NCBI RefSeq assembly: GCF_914271485.1
Contig: NZ_CAJZAG010000003.1
Span: forward strand, 248,001-312,000
Origin: Cupriavidus pampae
GTDB taxonomy: Bacteria > Pseudomonadota > Gammaproteobacteria > Burkholderiales > Burkholderiaceae
Length of the DNA stretch: 64,000 nt
Reading direction: 5' to 3'
Each line of letters starts with the position of its first letter. Positions within the stretch are counted from its first letter, which is position 1. The position numbers were made by a program, and so were the translations under genes. Under the pieces are notes generated by a model. It made no database searches. It was not told the origin of the DNA and saw only the letters and a program-made list of their open reading frames with translations. This document shows positions 1 to 8,748 of the stretch, piece after piece.

Positions 1-1280
1 CGCTGCGGCTGCTCGATCGGGAAGCCGACACCGCAAGGCCTGTCGTCATGATCGCGGCGGCTGTTGTCCTCAACGCCTGGTTCTATCCGTGGTTCAAGGT
101 CTTCGATATGGTGCCGTCAATCGCGCTTGTCGCCGGCCTGGCATTCGCCATCGAACGACCGTCGCCGCGTCGTCTTTTTATCGTTGGATTGATCGTAGGC
201 CTCGCTGCGATATTTGGACGCAATCACGGTGTATACGGGCTCGCCGGGAGCGTCGGCATCATGCTTTTCCTTACCATCCGGCGCGATCATCGACTGAGGC
301 CCGTCGCCGCACTGACCTCGTGGGCTGCGGGAATCGCCGTTGGCTTTCTTCCCATCCCTGTCATGGCACTCGCGATTCCGGGCTTTGGCGAGGCATTCTG
401 GCAAAGCATAGTTTTTCTCGTGACGGGGGTGAAAGGCACGAATATTCCTTTGCCGGTACCTTGGCCGTGGTTGGTGCCGACTGAAAAAATGCTGCCCATC
501 GATGCAGCGGCCGCACTAGCGCAAGGCGCGTTCTTCGTCTTACTGATCACGTTTGGGATACTGACCCCGCTTTGGGCACTGGTTCAGCGATGGCGAGGCA
601 AGCTCGTGTCGCCGGCACTGGTGGCGTCGGGTATGCTCGCCTTGCCCTACGCCCATTACGCATTCTCGCGGGCCGACATCGTTCACCTGGCGCAAGGTAT
701 CTTTCCGATGATGATCGGTAGCTTTGCACTGCTCCTGAACCGCCCTGCGTGGGTTCAGGGGCTTGCCGCCATCATGCTTGGCGCGGGCAGCTTGCTGGCG
801 GTGCTCCCCGTCGACCCCGGCTGGCAATGCCACCAAGCGGCAGACTGCGTGAAAATCGAAGCCGGTGGAAGCGATGTACTCGTCAGTCCTCGCATCGCTC
901 AGGATGTGACCCTGATTGAAAAGCTGGGCCGCGCCGCTGGCGAGCATTCCAATATTCTGGTGTTGCCTTTCTGGCCAGGCGCCTACGCGCTGCTTCAACG
1001 CAGATCACCCACTTGGGAAACTTACGCACTTTTTCCACGTTCGGCGGCATTCGAGCAAACCGAACTAGCACGGATCAGGGCAGCGACGCCCACCTTGGTG
1101 ATGATCAATGACGCACCGCTCGATGAGCGTGAAGAACTCCGATTCCATAATACGCATCCGCTGATCTATCAGTACGTGATGGATAACTATGAGCTGGTGA
1201 AGGATTTTTCGGGCGATCCGTGGAATCAAGTCTACAAACTCAGGCAGACCGAAGAGAAAGCGTCCCATGCGAACTTTTGA
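1..1280 (+). CDS. multi-pass membrane protein, probable GT-C-type sugar transferase (5' partial)
   Basis: The reading frame is open from base 3 of the window, so the gene starts upstream; the ATG at 48 is only the first internal methionine. The visible part is about 425 residues with repeated hydrophobic segments, then a soluble C-terminal domain of about 150 residues rich in charged and aromatic residues. This layout resembles bacterial GT-C glycosyltransferases and other uncharacterised polysaccharide-locus membrane proteins; no catalytic motif is visible because the first extracytoplasmic loop lies outside the window. It overlaps the next gene by 14 bases, so the two are translationally coupled and probably work on the same glycan. 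The specific function is unknown. Confidence 0.6.
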   Translation, partial: LRLLDREADTARPVVMIAAAVVLNAWFYPWFKVFDMVPSIALVAGLAFAIERPSPRRLFIVGLIVGLAAIFGRNHGVYGLAGSVGIMLFLTIRRDHRLRPVAALTSWAAGIAVGFLPIPVMALAIPGFGEAFWQSIVFLVTGVKGTNIPLPVPWPWLVPTEKMLPIDAAAALAQGAFFVLLITFGILTPLWALVQRWRGKLVSPALVASGMLALPYAHYAFSRADIVHLAQGIFPMMIGSFALLLNRPAWVQGLAAIMLGAGSLLAVLPVDPGWQCHQAADCVKIEAGGSDVLVSPRIAQDVTLIEKLGRAAGEHSNILVLPFWPGAYALLQRRSPTWETYALFPRSAAFEQTELARIRAATPTLVMINDAPLDEREELRFHNTHPLIYQYVMDNYELVKDFSGDPWNQVYKLRQTEEKASHANF

Positions 1281-2892
1281 GAGCCAGAGTATTGGCATCT
1301 TGCCGTTGACGAGTGCGAGCAAGCATCTTGCGTGGGCGGTCTGCGTTTCTGTCGCCTTCGTGAGCCTGCTTTCGCTATGCTTTACGCCGATTTGGGAGAC
1401 CAATGATGACGTCGGCATGTCCATGATTGCCCATGGATACGGATTCGTCGCGCAAAGCTCACCCAATCTCATTTTTTCCAATGTGCTCTGGGGCCATATC
1501 ATCCAGGCAATGCCGCAATTCGGCCATGCATTTGGGTACACAGTAGCGACTACACTGACCATCACGGTGTCATGTGCCGCAACGCTCTACTTCATCCTAC
1601 GCATCGGCGTTGCGCGGCTGCATGCAACGATTGCCGTTGGCATGGTGTTTATCTGGCCAGTGCTTTTTCCTCAGTTCACGTTGAACTCCGGCCTGCTTGC
1701 CGTCGCCTCTATCCTGGGCTGGCGTGTTTATGCGGAAACGCGAAGCACTGCCGATCTTATCCTCGCAAGCAGCCTCGCTTTTTTTTCATTTCTGATCCGC
1801 GATCAACAATTTTGGCTTGTGCTGGCGGTGAGCCTTCCCTTATATCCCTGGAAATTCCTGGCACGAGACCGCAAATTGCAAGTTGCGATCGTGTTGCTCG
1901 CGATGTCGATCGCCGGCTCAGTGTTACTGAATCAAGCCGCTTACGATACTTCCGCGTGGAAACAGTTTGCCGAATTTAATCAGGCACGCGCTCCCTACAC
2001 TGACTTCCGTGCGGGCGATGAAGTGCGGAATCGGCCTGACGTGTTAGCCAGACACGGATACTCGCCGAACGACATCGATCTGATCAGCGAATGGTTTTTC
2101 GTGGATCCGCAACTGACGAATGCTGTCAAGCTGAACGCCATGCTGACGGATGTCGGCCTTCGACGCTGGGTACAGCGCGGCTTCGGTATGGGCGTGGAGT
2201 CGCTGCGAATGATGTTTGTGGACCGACTGTGGCCAATGTTGGCCTGCGCGCTCTTGATTGCGCTGATCAGCCCCTCGCGCTCGGTGTTCATACTGATCGT
2301 CATGACGGCGGCGGCGGTGTTCGCACTTGGCGCAATAGGCCGGCCCGGCGTGACCAGAGTCCAATACCCGCTATGCGCGTTGTTACTGCTGGTTGCGCTA
2401 AGCGGCCTGAGTACCCGCCCGCGAAGGATCCACGGCGTTGCCGCCCTGATGCTCGTAGCGGCGAGCGCAGCGACCGTCTACGCCGTGTGGCCCTATGAGG
2501 CAGTGGCATCGTCTCGCGTCCGCGAAGCTCAGAAGCAGATGCAGGAACTCCCGAAGGGCACGTTGGCGGTCTGGGGTGGAGCCTTCCCCTATGAGGCCGC
2601 GTTTCCCCCTTTCGGTGAGCCCGCTCGTGCTCACTCTGTGCAGCTGTATCCGATGGGGGTTACGACTTTTGCTCCGTTCTCCATCGCCATACACGAGGAA
2701 GCGGCTGGGCGAGGCTTCCTGACGCGTCTGACCAGTGCCGCCGGGCTGAACCTCAGCGTCGGCCCACCGCAAGCGGAACTACTACGCGGCTACTGCAAGG
2801 AGCATTTTCGCTCACAGCTAGCCGACCGGGTCATCTACGAATACGACAACCTCGTCATCCACAACATGCGCTGCATCGGTCCCCAGCCGTAA
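1267..2892 (+). CDS. multi-pass membrane protein, possible GT-C glycosyltransferase
   Basis: This 541-residue protein begins inside the end of the preceding gene. Hydrophobic segments occupy most of residues 20-410, followed by a periplasmic-type tail. The first loop after the initial membrane helix carries an acidic motif, E-T-N-D-D at about residues 44-48. That is where GT-C glycosyltransferases, which use polyprenyl-phosphate sugars, carry their catalytic acidic residues. The assignment is therefore plausible but not proven. Base composition is clearly more AT-rich than the genes after 7.5 kb, as expected for a surface-glycan locus. It ends one base before the convergent methyltransferase gene, leaving no terminator space. 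I do not recognise a named gene. Confidence 0.6.
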   Translation: MRTFESQSIGILPLTSASKHLAWAVCVSVAFVSLLSLCFTPIWETNDDVGMSMIAHGYGFVAQSSPNLIFSNVLWGHIIQAMPQFGHAFGYTVATTLTITVSCAATLYFILRIGVARLHATIAVGMVFIWPVLFPQFTLNSGLLAVASILGWRVYAETRSTADLILASSLAFFSFLIRDQQFWLVLAVSLPLYPWKFLARDRKLQVAIVLLAMSIAGSVLLNQAAYDTSAWKQFAEFNQARAPYTDFRAGDEVRNRPDVLARHGYSPNDIDLISEWFFVDPQLTNAVKLNAMLTDVGLRRWVQRGFGMGVESLRMMFVDRLWPMLACALLIALISPSRSVFILIVMTAAAVFALGAIGRPGVTRVQYPLCALLLLVALSGLSTRPRRIHGVAALMLVAASAATVYAVWPYEAVASSRVREAQKQMQELPKGTLAVWGGAFPYEAAFPPFGEPARAHSVQLYPMGVTTFAPFSIAIHEEAAGRGFLTRLTSAAGLNLSVGPPQAELLRGYCKEHFRSQLADRVIYEYDNLVIHNMRCIGPQP

Positions 2893-2893
2893 C

Positions 2894-3541
2894 TTATTGA
2901 TCGCCCGCTTGTTTTCTGACAAGAATCGTGAATTCGTAGAGCCCGTAGTCGTGCAAGAGCGCAACGTTACGGGAATAGCGTCGCTTGCAGTGATCAAATA
3001 GCACGCACGGGTCAGCGTAAAAAAGCGTTTCGCGCATCTTGTCAGCGTCAGAGTACGAGGTGAGGCAGTTGAACGCAAAACCGAGACGGCTGGTTCGATC
3101 CATGACGTCCAGCACGCCCTTGATATACGTCAACCATTCGCTGTCGCCACGATCCATCCGAACATTGAAGATACCGCTGGCGATGCCATAGTCGGCAACG
3201 GTATCCGGCTCACTGCCGACCAGGAAACGAGTCGAGGCCTCGGCGCCGTGCTGCTGTTGAGCTGCCTGAATCATTTCAGCGGCAACGTCGATTCCCGTGT
3301 AGGCAAAAGTGGGATATGACTTCCCGAGGTAATCCCTGAGCGCCCCATAGCCACAACCAAGGTCGTTCACGCTGAACGCCTCATTGGGCTGATCGATGAC
3401 CTTCGACAACTGACTGAACCGGAGGAACTGACTTTCCTCTCCGTTCCAATCGACGCCTTTCGCCGTCTCACCGTGCTCAGCAAGTCTGGCCGCGTAATAT
3501 CCGGCTACCTCGTCCAGCAGATCTGCTTGTTTCTTCACCAT
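2894..3541 (-). CDS. class I SAM-dependent methyltransferase
   Basis: The 215-residue protein has a glycine-rich SAM-binding loop, V-N-D-L-G-C-G-Y-G-A at about residues 58-67, followed by an acidic ribose-binding position (G-I-D-V) at the end of strand 2. This is typical of class I methyltransferases. It is the last gene of a six-gene minus-strand operon for surface-sugar synthesis, 16 bases after the aminotransferase, so a sugar or glycan substrate is the natural inference; nothing in the sequence fixes it. It converges with the membrane protein gene on the other strand, with one base between stop codons. Confidence 0.8.
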   Translation of the reverse strand: MVKKQADLLDEVAGYYAARLAEHGETAKGVDWNGEESQFLRFSQLSKVIDQPNEAFSVNDLGCGYGALRDYLGKSYPTFAYTGIDVAAEMIQAAQQQHGAEASTRFLVGSEPDTVADYGIASGIFNVRMDRGDSEWLTYIKGVLDVMDRTSRLGFAFNCLTSYSDADKMRETLFYADPCVLFDHCKRRYSRNVALLHDYGLYEFTILVRKQAGDQ

Positions 3542-3557
3542 CTTTGAGGTTTCCCAA

Positions 3558-4712
3558 TCACCTGCTGTGTGCGGTCTTGATGACCCGTGCCATCAACTGC
3601 GCAATCTGCTCGGGCTGCTCGTTCCCCATGCCGATCCAAAGTGGCAGGCGAATCAGGCGTTCGGACTGACGAACTGTCACATCGAGCGTGCCATGTGTCT
3701 TGCCGTAGCGCTTGCCACCCGGTGAGGTATGCAGCGGTACGTAATGAAAGACCGAAGACACGCCGCCTGCCTTAAGGCCAGCCAGCACGCTATCGCGATC
3801 GATACCATCCGCCAGGAGAACGTAGTACATGTGAGCGTTGTGTTCGCAATGCTCCGGAATGATCGGCCGGCGCAACAGACCTTCGACCTCCAGTTCGGCA
3901 AAGGCCTCGTGGTAGCGATCCCAACTTGCGATGCGATCGGCGGTAAGCGCTTCGGCATGCTCAAGTTGTGCGCGCAGGAATGCCGCGATCAGCTCACTGG
4001 GCAAGAACGAAGAACCGACTTCCTGCCATGTGTACTTGTCGATCTCGCCGCGGAAGAATCGACTACGATCGGTGCCCTTCTCGCGAATGATCTCAGCGCG
4101 GGTGATCAAGGCATCGTCATTGACGAGGAGTGCCCCACCCTCGCCAGAAATCACGTTTTTGGTCTCGTGAAAGCTGAACGCACCCAGATCCCCAATCGCG
4201 CCGAGCGCGCGCCCGCGATAGCGGGCCATGGCGCCCTGTGCGGCGTCCTCAACGACTTTCAAGCCGTGGCGCCGGGCAATTGCGCCGATCGCGTCCATTT
4301 CGCAGGCGACTCCTGCGTAGTGCACCGGGACGATCGCGCGCGTACGCGGCGTGATCGCTGCCTCGATCAGACGCTCGTCCAGATTCAGCGTGTCCTCTCG
4401 GATATCCACGAACACCGGCACGCCACCACGCAGCACAAAGGCATTCGCAGTCGACACAAAGGTGTACGACGGCATGATGACTTCGTCGCCGGGCTGAACG
4501 TCCAACAACAGTGCGGCCATCTCAAGTGCCGCAGTGCACGAATGCGTCAATAACGCACGGGCGCACCCCGTCTTGCGTTCAATCCAGTCGCTGCACCATT
4601 TGGTGAACTGCCCATCCCCGGCAAGCTTCCGCGTATTAGCGAGTTCAGCCACATAGGCGAATTCATCGCCGGTCAGATGAGGTATGTTGAATGGGATGTG
4701 CTTGTCTTTCAT
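3558..4712 (-). CDS. wecE: dTDP-4-amino-4,6-dideoxygalactose transaminase (WecE/RffA type)
   Basis: This PLP-dependent sugar aminotransferase of the DegT/DnrJ/EryC1 fold has 384 residues, close to the 376 of E. coli WecE. Characteristic blocks are easy to read: an L-T-x-S-C-T-A-A-L-E-M-A-A-L-L-L stretch near residue 57, a P-G-D-E-V-I-M-P-S-Y-T-F-V-S-T-A block, V-V-E-D-A-A-Q-G, and S-F-H-E-T-K-N with the Schiff-base lysine at K185. WecE converts dTDP-4-keto-6-deoxyglucose and glutamate into dTDP-4-amino-4,6-dideoxygalactose (dTDP-Fuc4N). The start at 4712 gives the canonical N-terminus; the frame is open further upstream, but over the flippase gene. It sits 5 bases after the ArnE-like gene, matching a pathway that makes and then translocates a 4-amino sugar. 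Confidence 0.9.
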   Translation of the reverse strand: MKDKHIPFNIPHLTGDEFAYVAELANTRKLAGDGQFTKWCSDWIERKTGCARALLTHSCTAALEMAALLLDVQPGDEVIMPSYTFVSTANAFVLRGGVPVFVDIREDTLNLDERLIEAAITPRTRAIVPVHYAGVACEMDAIGAIARRHGLKVVEDAAQGAMARYRGRALGAIGDLGAFSFHETKNVISGEGGALLVNDDALITRAEIIREKGTDRSRFFRGEIDKYTWQEVGSSFLPSELIAAFLRAQLEHAEALTADRIASWDRYHEAFAELEVEGLLRRPIIPEHCEHNAHMYYVLLADGIDRDSVLAGLKAGGVSSVFHYVPLHTSPGGKRYGKTHGTLDVTVRQSERLIRLPLWIGMGNEQPEQIAQLMARVIKTAHSR

Positions 4713-4717
4713 CGAAT

Positions 4718-5092
4718 CTATCCTCGCGCTGCGACAACGGTGCCCAGCATGATAAATGCTACGCCGATCAGCTTCGAGCCCGAAAGCGGCTCGCCGAGCA
4801 ACCAGATACTCAGGCACAACACGATGGCGAAATTGAGGCTCATGAACGGATATGCCTGACTCAGATCGAACTTCGTCATTGCGGCCATCCACGCGAGCGA
4901 GGCAAGAAACGCGGCGAAGAATCCCGAAAAAATCAGTGGATCGAGTAACAGGAACAATAGGAAGCGCAACTTCTCCAGCGGAGCCTGGGGCATTGCACCA
5001 AATTTTCCAATGCGCCACTTCAGAATCAGCTGACCATAGGTGGTGAGCAGGATCGTGGCGAGGATATATACGTAATCGAAGGCGCGAGTCAT
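4718..5092 (-). CDS. EamA/SMR-type four-helix protein, ArnE/ArnF-like flippase subunit
   Basis: A 124-residue protein made almost wholly of four hydrophobic helices (about residues 5-20, 40-62, 74-92 and 104-122). An L-G-E-P-L-S-G segment precedes the last helix, as in single EamA domains. ArnE and ArnF of the aminoarabinose pathway are such half-size proteins that pair to flip undecaprenyl-phosphate-linked 4-amino-4-deoxy-arabinose. Its position next to a 4-aminosugar transaminase suggests a similar job for a lipid-linked 4-amino sugar. This is inference from context; a generic small multidrug resistance-like transporter is the alternative. No second half-size partner is seen in the operon, so a homodimer would be needed. 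Confidence 0.65.
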   Translation of the reverse strand: MTRAFDYVYILATILLTTYGQLILKWRIGKFGAMPQAPLEKLRFLLFLLLDPLIFSGFFAAFLASLAWMAAMTKFDLSQAYPFMSLNFAIVLCLSIWLLGEPLSGSKLIGVAFIMLGTVVAARG

Positions 5093-5096
5093 TTTT

Positions 5097-6011
5097 TCAA
5101 TCCAGCACAGCGAGTCCGAAGCCGGTCGCGCCGTACCCATTACCGTTGTAAAGCATGTAACGCCGCCCCGCGTGGTCGAAGACGAACGGGTACTCGATCA
5201 TGTCAGCATCCCAGCCTTCATCGGAGACACCGATACCACTCTCTTCGTCGCGACGCACCCATCGAATGCCGTCGTCCGATTCAGCGTAGCCAATTCGATA
5301 CTTGTGTGTTCTGTAGGAGTACCACATGCGCCATTTGTCCGCATCGCGGATAACGGACGGGCGGGAGATCGCGACCTCCGCGTCGCTCGCGTAGTCGATG
5401 GCCACGGTGCCGTCGCGCCGCCAGTGAATGCCATCATCCGACGTTGCGTACTTGAGGTGGTAGCGATGCTCGGGTCTTCCCGGAGTGACGCGCCACTCCG
5501 TGCAGGAGAGATACCACATTCGCCATTGCTGCCCATCGCGTAACACGCAGCAACTTGCGCAGAAGTGCGGCTCGGTTGCAGTCCGATCAACAATGGGACC
5601 ACGAGCATAGCGCTCGAACGAGTTGGATGCGCCGGATACTGCCAGACCGATGGCATTGCGGAACGGGACGGTAACCCCGAGATTCCATCCGATGTAGTAC
5701 AAGCGATCGCCGTCAGGTGCGGGCGTCAGCCACGTTGCCATCGCCCCGCTGTCATCGAACGCCCCCAACTCACCTGGGGCAAGGATCGGCTCGCGCCCGC
5801 ACGCTAATATCGTGTCCGGCTGCATGAGATCGATGTCGACATACCCAGTGTGGCTGCGTCCGATCGCATCGCGCGCGCTGAAGTAGATGCGGAACAAGTC
5901 GCCACCGAGCGATTGGGCGATCGGAACCGCGGCATGGCTCTGCATCCAAGGCAATGAACCATCCGGACAGAAGATACGACCCAGCTTGCGCCAGCGCCCG
6001 TGCGTGTTCAT
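5097..6011 (-). CDS. GH43-like beta-propeller protein
   Basis: A 304-residue soluble protein without a signal peptide. It contains repeated blade-like segments with W-R-M-W-Y motifs (twice), S-D-D-G-I-x-W (twice) and a C-terminal M-L-Y-N-G-N-G-Y-G block. These are typical of five-bladed propellers of the GH43/GH32/GH68 superfamily and of uncharacterised relatives found in polysaccharide gene clusters. Acidic residues are present in the right style (an early F-D-D-S-G and a late M-I-E-Y-P-F), but I cannot assign a catalytic triad. The ATG overlaps the stop codon of the preceding acetyltransferase gene by four bases, so translation is coupled. The role, whether glycosidase, transglycosidase or binding protein, is unknown. 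Confidence 0.65.
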   Translation of the reverse strand: MNTHGRWRKLGRIFCPDGSLPWMQSHAAVPIAQSLGGDLFRIYFSARDAIGRSHTGYVDIDLMQPDTILACGREPILAPGELGAFDDSGAMATWLTPAPDGDRLYYIGWNLGVTVPFRNAIGLAVSGASNSFERYARGPIVDRTATEPHFCASCCVLRDGQQWRMWYLSCTEWRVTPGRPEHRYHLKYATSDDGIHWRRDGTVAIDYASDAEVAISRPSVIRDADKWRMWYSYRTHKYRIGYAESDDGIRWVRRDEESGIGVSDEGWDADMIEYPFVFDHAGRRYMLYNGNGYGATGFGLAVLD

Positions 6012-6673
6012 ATCTTTCGTAGCCTCGAGCTCGGCACGGCCGATCGCTGCGTCGGCTGGCCGACATAGACGCCCTCGCTCTCGGCGTCTGCGAGAACCAA
6101 TGCACCGGCACCGATTACACAGCGCTCGCCCAGCGTAATGTGGTCGCGCAACGTGGCATTGACGCCGACAAAACACTGTTGCCCTATTTGAACGCCGCCC
6201 GACACGACGACGTGCGATGCCAGGAAACAGTGATCCGCGATTGTCGAATGATGGCCGATATGATTACCGCTCCACAGCGTAACGTTGTTGCCGATGACGA
6301 CGAACGGCTGAACGACGTTGTTCTCCAGAATGAAGCAATTGTCGCCAACCTGGCCGTCATTCAACACGGTGGCCCGAGAGCTCACGTAGCTGGCCAACCG
6401 ATACCCCTTAGCGCGTGCCGCTTCGTACTTGTCCTTGCGAACAGCATTGAGCTTTGAGTAGCTGAGCGCCACGAAAAACGCATTGCGGTCGGCCGGGTAA
6501 TGTTCAGTCACGCGTTCGAACGCGACAACTGGAAGCCCACAGAAGTGGTCCTGAGTCAGATATGCCTCATCCACGCAAAACGCCACGACCTCGTATGCAG
6601 AATCGTGGCTGAAATAGTAGTGGGCAAGCTGCGCGATATCTCCCGCGCCAAAAATCACCAAGGGGGTCTTCAT
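6008..6673 (-). CDS. NeuD-like sugar O/N-acyltransferase with left-handed beta-helix
   Basis: This protein has an N-terminal nucleotide-sugar-binding Rossmann-like domain (L-V-I-F-G-A-G-D-I-A at residues 5-14) and a C-terminal run of hexapeptide repeats of the [LIV]-G-x-x-x-x type ending in a Y-V-G-Q-P-T block. That is the two-domain layout of NeuD, PglD and related acyltransferases, which acylate amino groups of UDP/dTDP-amino sugars or hydroxyls of sialic acids. The ATG at 6673 is preferred because an AGGAG sits six bases upstream of it; an ATG at 6679 abuts that AGGAG directly. Next to wecE, it probably acylates the 4-amino group made by that enzyme, as PglD does in campylobacter; this is inference. 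Confidence 0.8.
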   Translation of the reverse strand: MKTPLVIFGAGDIAQLAHYYFSHDSAYEVVAFCVDEAYLTQDHFCGLPVVAFERVTEHYPADRNAFFVALSYSKLNAVRKDKYEAARAKGYRLASYVSSRATVLNDGQVGDNCFILENNVVQPFVVIGNNVTLWSGNHIGHHSTIADHCFLASHVVVSGGVQIGQQCFVGVNATLRDHITLGERCVIGAGALVLADAESEGVYVGQPTQRSAVPSSRLRKI

Positions 6674-6703
6674 AGCCATCTCCTGGGTCACACGTTACTG
6701 AGT

Positions 6704-7402
6704 TCACGGCTGAACATGCTTCATATAGCGGCGTGCTTCCGCGCCGCAATTGAATAGCAGATCAAGAATGGTGACCCCATGAATAAAGTCCCCCCATAAC
6801 TGCGTATATTCGGCGTAACCCGCATAGTCGAACCACGAGAGCTGGATATTCCGAGCCTCGAAGACCGATTCATCGACATAGTCCCGTGCCGACGGACCCG
6901 ATACGTATTCCGTGCCGCCAGCTTGCGCGCATAGATCCGCCAGTCGCTCGGTCTTCCCATCCACGAGCACGTAATCCCACGAGTTCGAAATTTTGGTGCG
7001 GATACCCAGATAGGCGCAGATTGCCTCGATAAACGCCCGGTTCAACTGCGACAAGAGCTGGTACTGGTTGTCGCAGTAAAGTGGGGCAACCCATGCCGCA
7101 ACCTCGTCGAAATGGGCCGCGCGTCGATAGTTCTGTTCGAGCGTACGCCAGTGAGTACGTGCCCAATCCGCGTCGCCGTCGATTTCCGTGTCTCGGATCT
7201 TCTGGTCATAGCGTCCTTTGACCTGCACTGGCACCGTCAGCCACTGAACACCCTGCGGCGTCTTGATCTGATTTCGGTTACGCCAATCGCGGCGTGTGTA
7301 CTGCATGTCATCGTAGAGTATGAACTCGTCAACGCTGGCGATCAGGTCGAAATAGCCCTTCCACGGGATGTAGTTTGACTGCACGATGGCTACGGATTTC
7401 AT
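6704..7402 (-). CDS. WbqC-family protein
   Basis: The 232-residue protein starts with [16 protein letters not shown] and continues with an [18 protein letters not shown] block, the signature of the WbqC family (O-antigen locus proteins of unresolved biochemistry). It is the first gene of the minus-strand glycan operon, with 30 bases to the acetyltransferase gene. The start at 7402 gives the canonical N-terminus; the frame extends upstream without similarity. WbqC members accompany synthesis of modified amino sugars, and some have been suggested to transfer acyl groups or glycine; the activity here is unknown. Confidence 0.85.
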   Translation of the reverse strand: MKSVAIVQSNYIPWKGYFDLIASVDEFILYDDMQYTRRDWRNRNQIKTPQGVQWLTVPVQVKGRYDQKIRDTEIDGDADWARTHWRTLEQNYRRAAHFDEVAAWVAPLYCDNQYQLLSQLNRAFIEAICAYLGIRTKISNSWDYVLVDGKTERLADLCAQAGGTEYVSGPSARDYVDESVFEARNIQLSWFDYAGYAEYTQLWGDFIHGVTILDLLFNCGAEARRYMKHVQP

Positions 7403-7542
7403 GTCGTCGGCACTCCGGGCCAGATTGCTCGCAAGGCAAACCACATAGTGTAACCGAACCCCGCTCCTCAAATCCCGAAAGCGGGCCGCGTGGCAGGCTG
7501 TGGCATCATACGCCCCTCTCATTTTCAGAGCCTGCGGTAAGC
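7403..7542. promoter_or_regulatory. divergent intergenic region between glycan operon and acyltransferase gene
   Basis: This 140-base spacer separates the start codons of the minus-strand wbqC-like operon and the plus-strand acyltransferase gene. Promoters for both should lie here or just inside the gene ends. I could not pick a convincing -35/-10 pair on either strand, and no hairpin stands out. Confidence 0.35.
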
Positions 7543-8748
7543 ATGCCAATCTATTCGCCCTGGCTGGTGCTGTTGATATTCGGCACCGCGCTGCTGTTCC
7601 TGACGCCGCAACGAATCTGGGCATTTGTTGACACACCGGCGGCCGGTTCGCACACCCGCTACGTTTCGCTCGACGGCCTGCGTGGATTTCTTGCGCTAGC
7701 CGTGGTCATTCACCACACCGCGGTCACCTACGGCTACCTCCGGACCGGGCAATGGGTGGTACCCCCATCGGATTTCTATACGATGCTCGGTCAGGCTGGC
7801 GTCGCGGTCTTCTTCATGATCACGGCGTTCCTGTTCTGGGGACGCTTGCTCGATAGCCATTCGCGCATCGAATGGCTCGGGCTGTATTGCAATCGATTCT
7901 TCCGCATCACGCCGCTGTACCTCGTAGCGATTCTCTTCATGTTCGCAGTGGTCGCGTATCGCACCGACTTTGAACTCCGGGTCCCCATCCGCGATCTGGT
8001 GTCGCAACTTTTTCGCTGGCTGCTACCCGCTCTGGTCAAGGCCGATTACGCGCCGCCGATCAATGGCGTCGAAAAGCCGTGGATCGCGATCGCGGGCGTG
8101 ACATGGACGCTCTACTACGAGTGGATGTTCTATTTCTGCCTGCCGCTACTGATGATCGGTGCGCGCTTTCGCAAACCCTGGGCCTTTCTGCCAGCGCTTG
8201 CATTGATCTACTTCTTCGCGCCTTCAATGTTCTCCGGCGTGGAGAAATTCTTTCTTGCGCTGTTCGTGTTCGGCATGATTGCCGCCAGTCTGGTCCGACG
8301 TTATCCCCAGATGCTTGGCGACAATCCATGGAAATCGTTGCTCGCCATCGCGCTTCTGGCCGTCCTGCTCTCGACCAGTCATACCGCTTACCGATGGGGA
8401 CCGGTTCTGCTTCTGTTCGGCATCTTCCTGCTCGTCAGTAGCGGCGCATCGCTGTTCGGGCTCTTGCATCTGCGCGGAGCGATCCGCATGGGCACCATCA
8501 GCTACGGCATCTATATCCTGCAAGGGCCCGTGCTGACGGTATTGTTCGCTCCAGGCGTGCTCGGCGAGCAAGTCATGCGCTCGCAACCCGTCTACTGGCT
8601 CGCGGCCGTAGGAAATGGGCTTGCGTTGATTGTGGTGGCGGCCATCGCGCATCGGCTGATCGAGCAACCCGGCATTGAACTCGGCAAGCGCATCACGGCA
8701 CGTCTGCAAGCTATGACGCGTCAGATGTCAGCGACGCAGGCGACGTAG
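7543..8748 (+). CDS. acyltransferase 3 (OafA/NodX-type) integral membrane protein
   Basis: A 401-residue membrane protein of the acyltransferase 3 family, which uses an acyl donor to O-acetylate or O-acylate surface glycans. It carries the diagnostic [20 protein letters not shown] block at about residues 33-52 (arginine in D-G-L-R-G and the His pair), an R-F-F-R-I-x-P-L-Y block after the third helix, and ten or so hydrophobic helices. The ATG at 7543 is chosen because its product begins with a membrane helix; the 56 extra codons upstream, from 7375, give an unlikely Arg/Ser-rich leader. Its stop codon lies inside a hexanucleotide repeat shared with the convergent plsC gene. It probably modifies the glycan made by the neighbouring cluster. 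Confidence 0.85.
   Translation: MPIYSPWLVLLIFGTALLFLTPQRIWAFVDTPAAGSHTRYVSLDGLRGFLALAVVIHHTAVTYGYLRTGQWVVPPSDFYTMLGQAGVAVFFMITAFLFWGRLLDSHSRIEWLGLYCNRFFRITPLYLVAILFMFAVVAYRTDFELRVPIRDLVSQLFRWLLPALVKADYAPPINGVEKPWIAIAGVTWTLYYEWMFYFCLPLLMIGARFRKPWAFLPALALIYFFAPSMFSGVEKFFLALFVFGMIAASLVRRYPQMLGDNPWKSLLAIALLAVLLSTSHTAYRWGPVLLLFGIFLLVSSGASLFGLLHLRGAIRMGTISYGIYILQGPVLTVLFAPGVLGEQVMRSQPVYWLAAVGNGLALIVVAAIAHRLIEQPGIELGKRITARLQAMTRQMSATQAT

Noticed and set aside
7375..7542. Upstream in-frame start for the acyltransferase 3 gene
   Set aside because: The extra 56 residues are Arg/Ser/His-rich with no family character, and they overlap the promoter region and the 5' end of the divergent gene.
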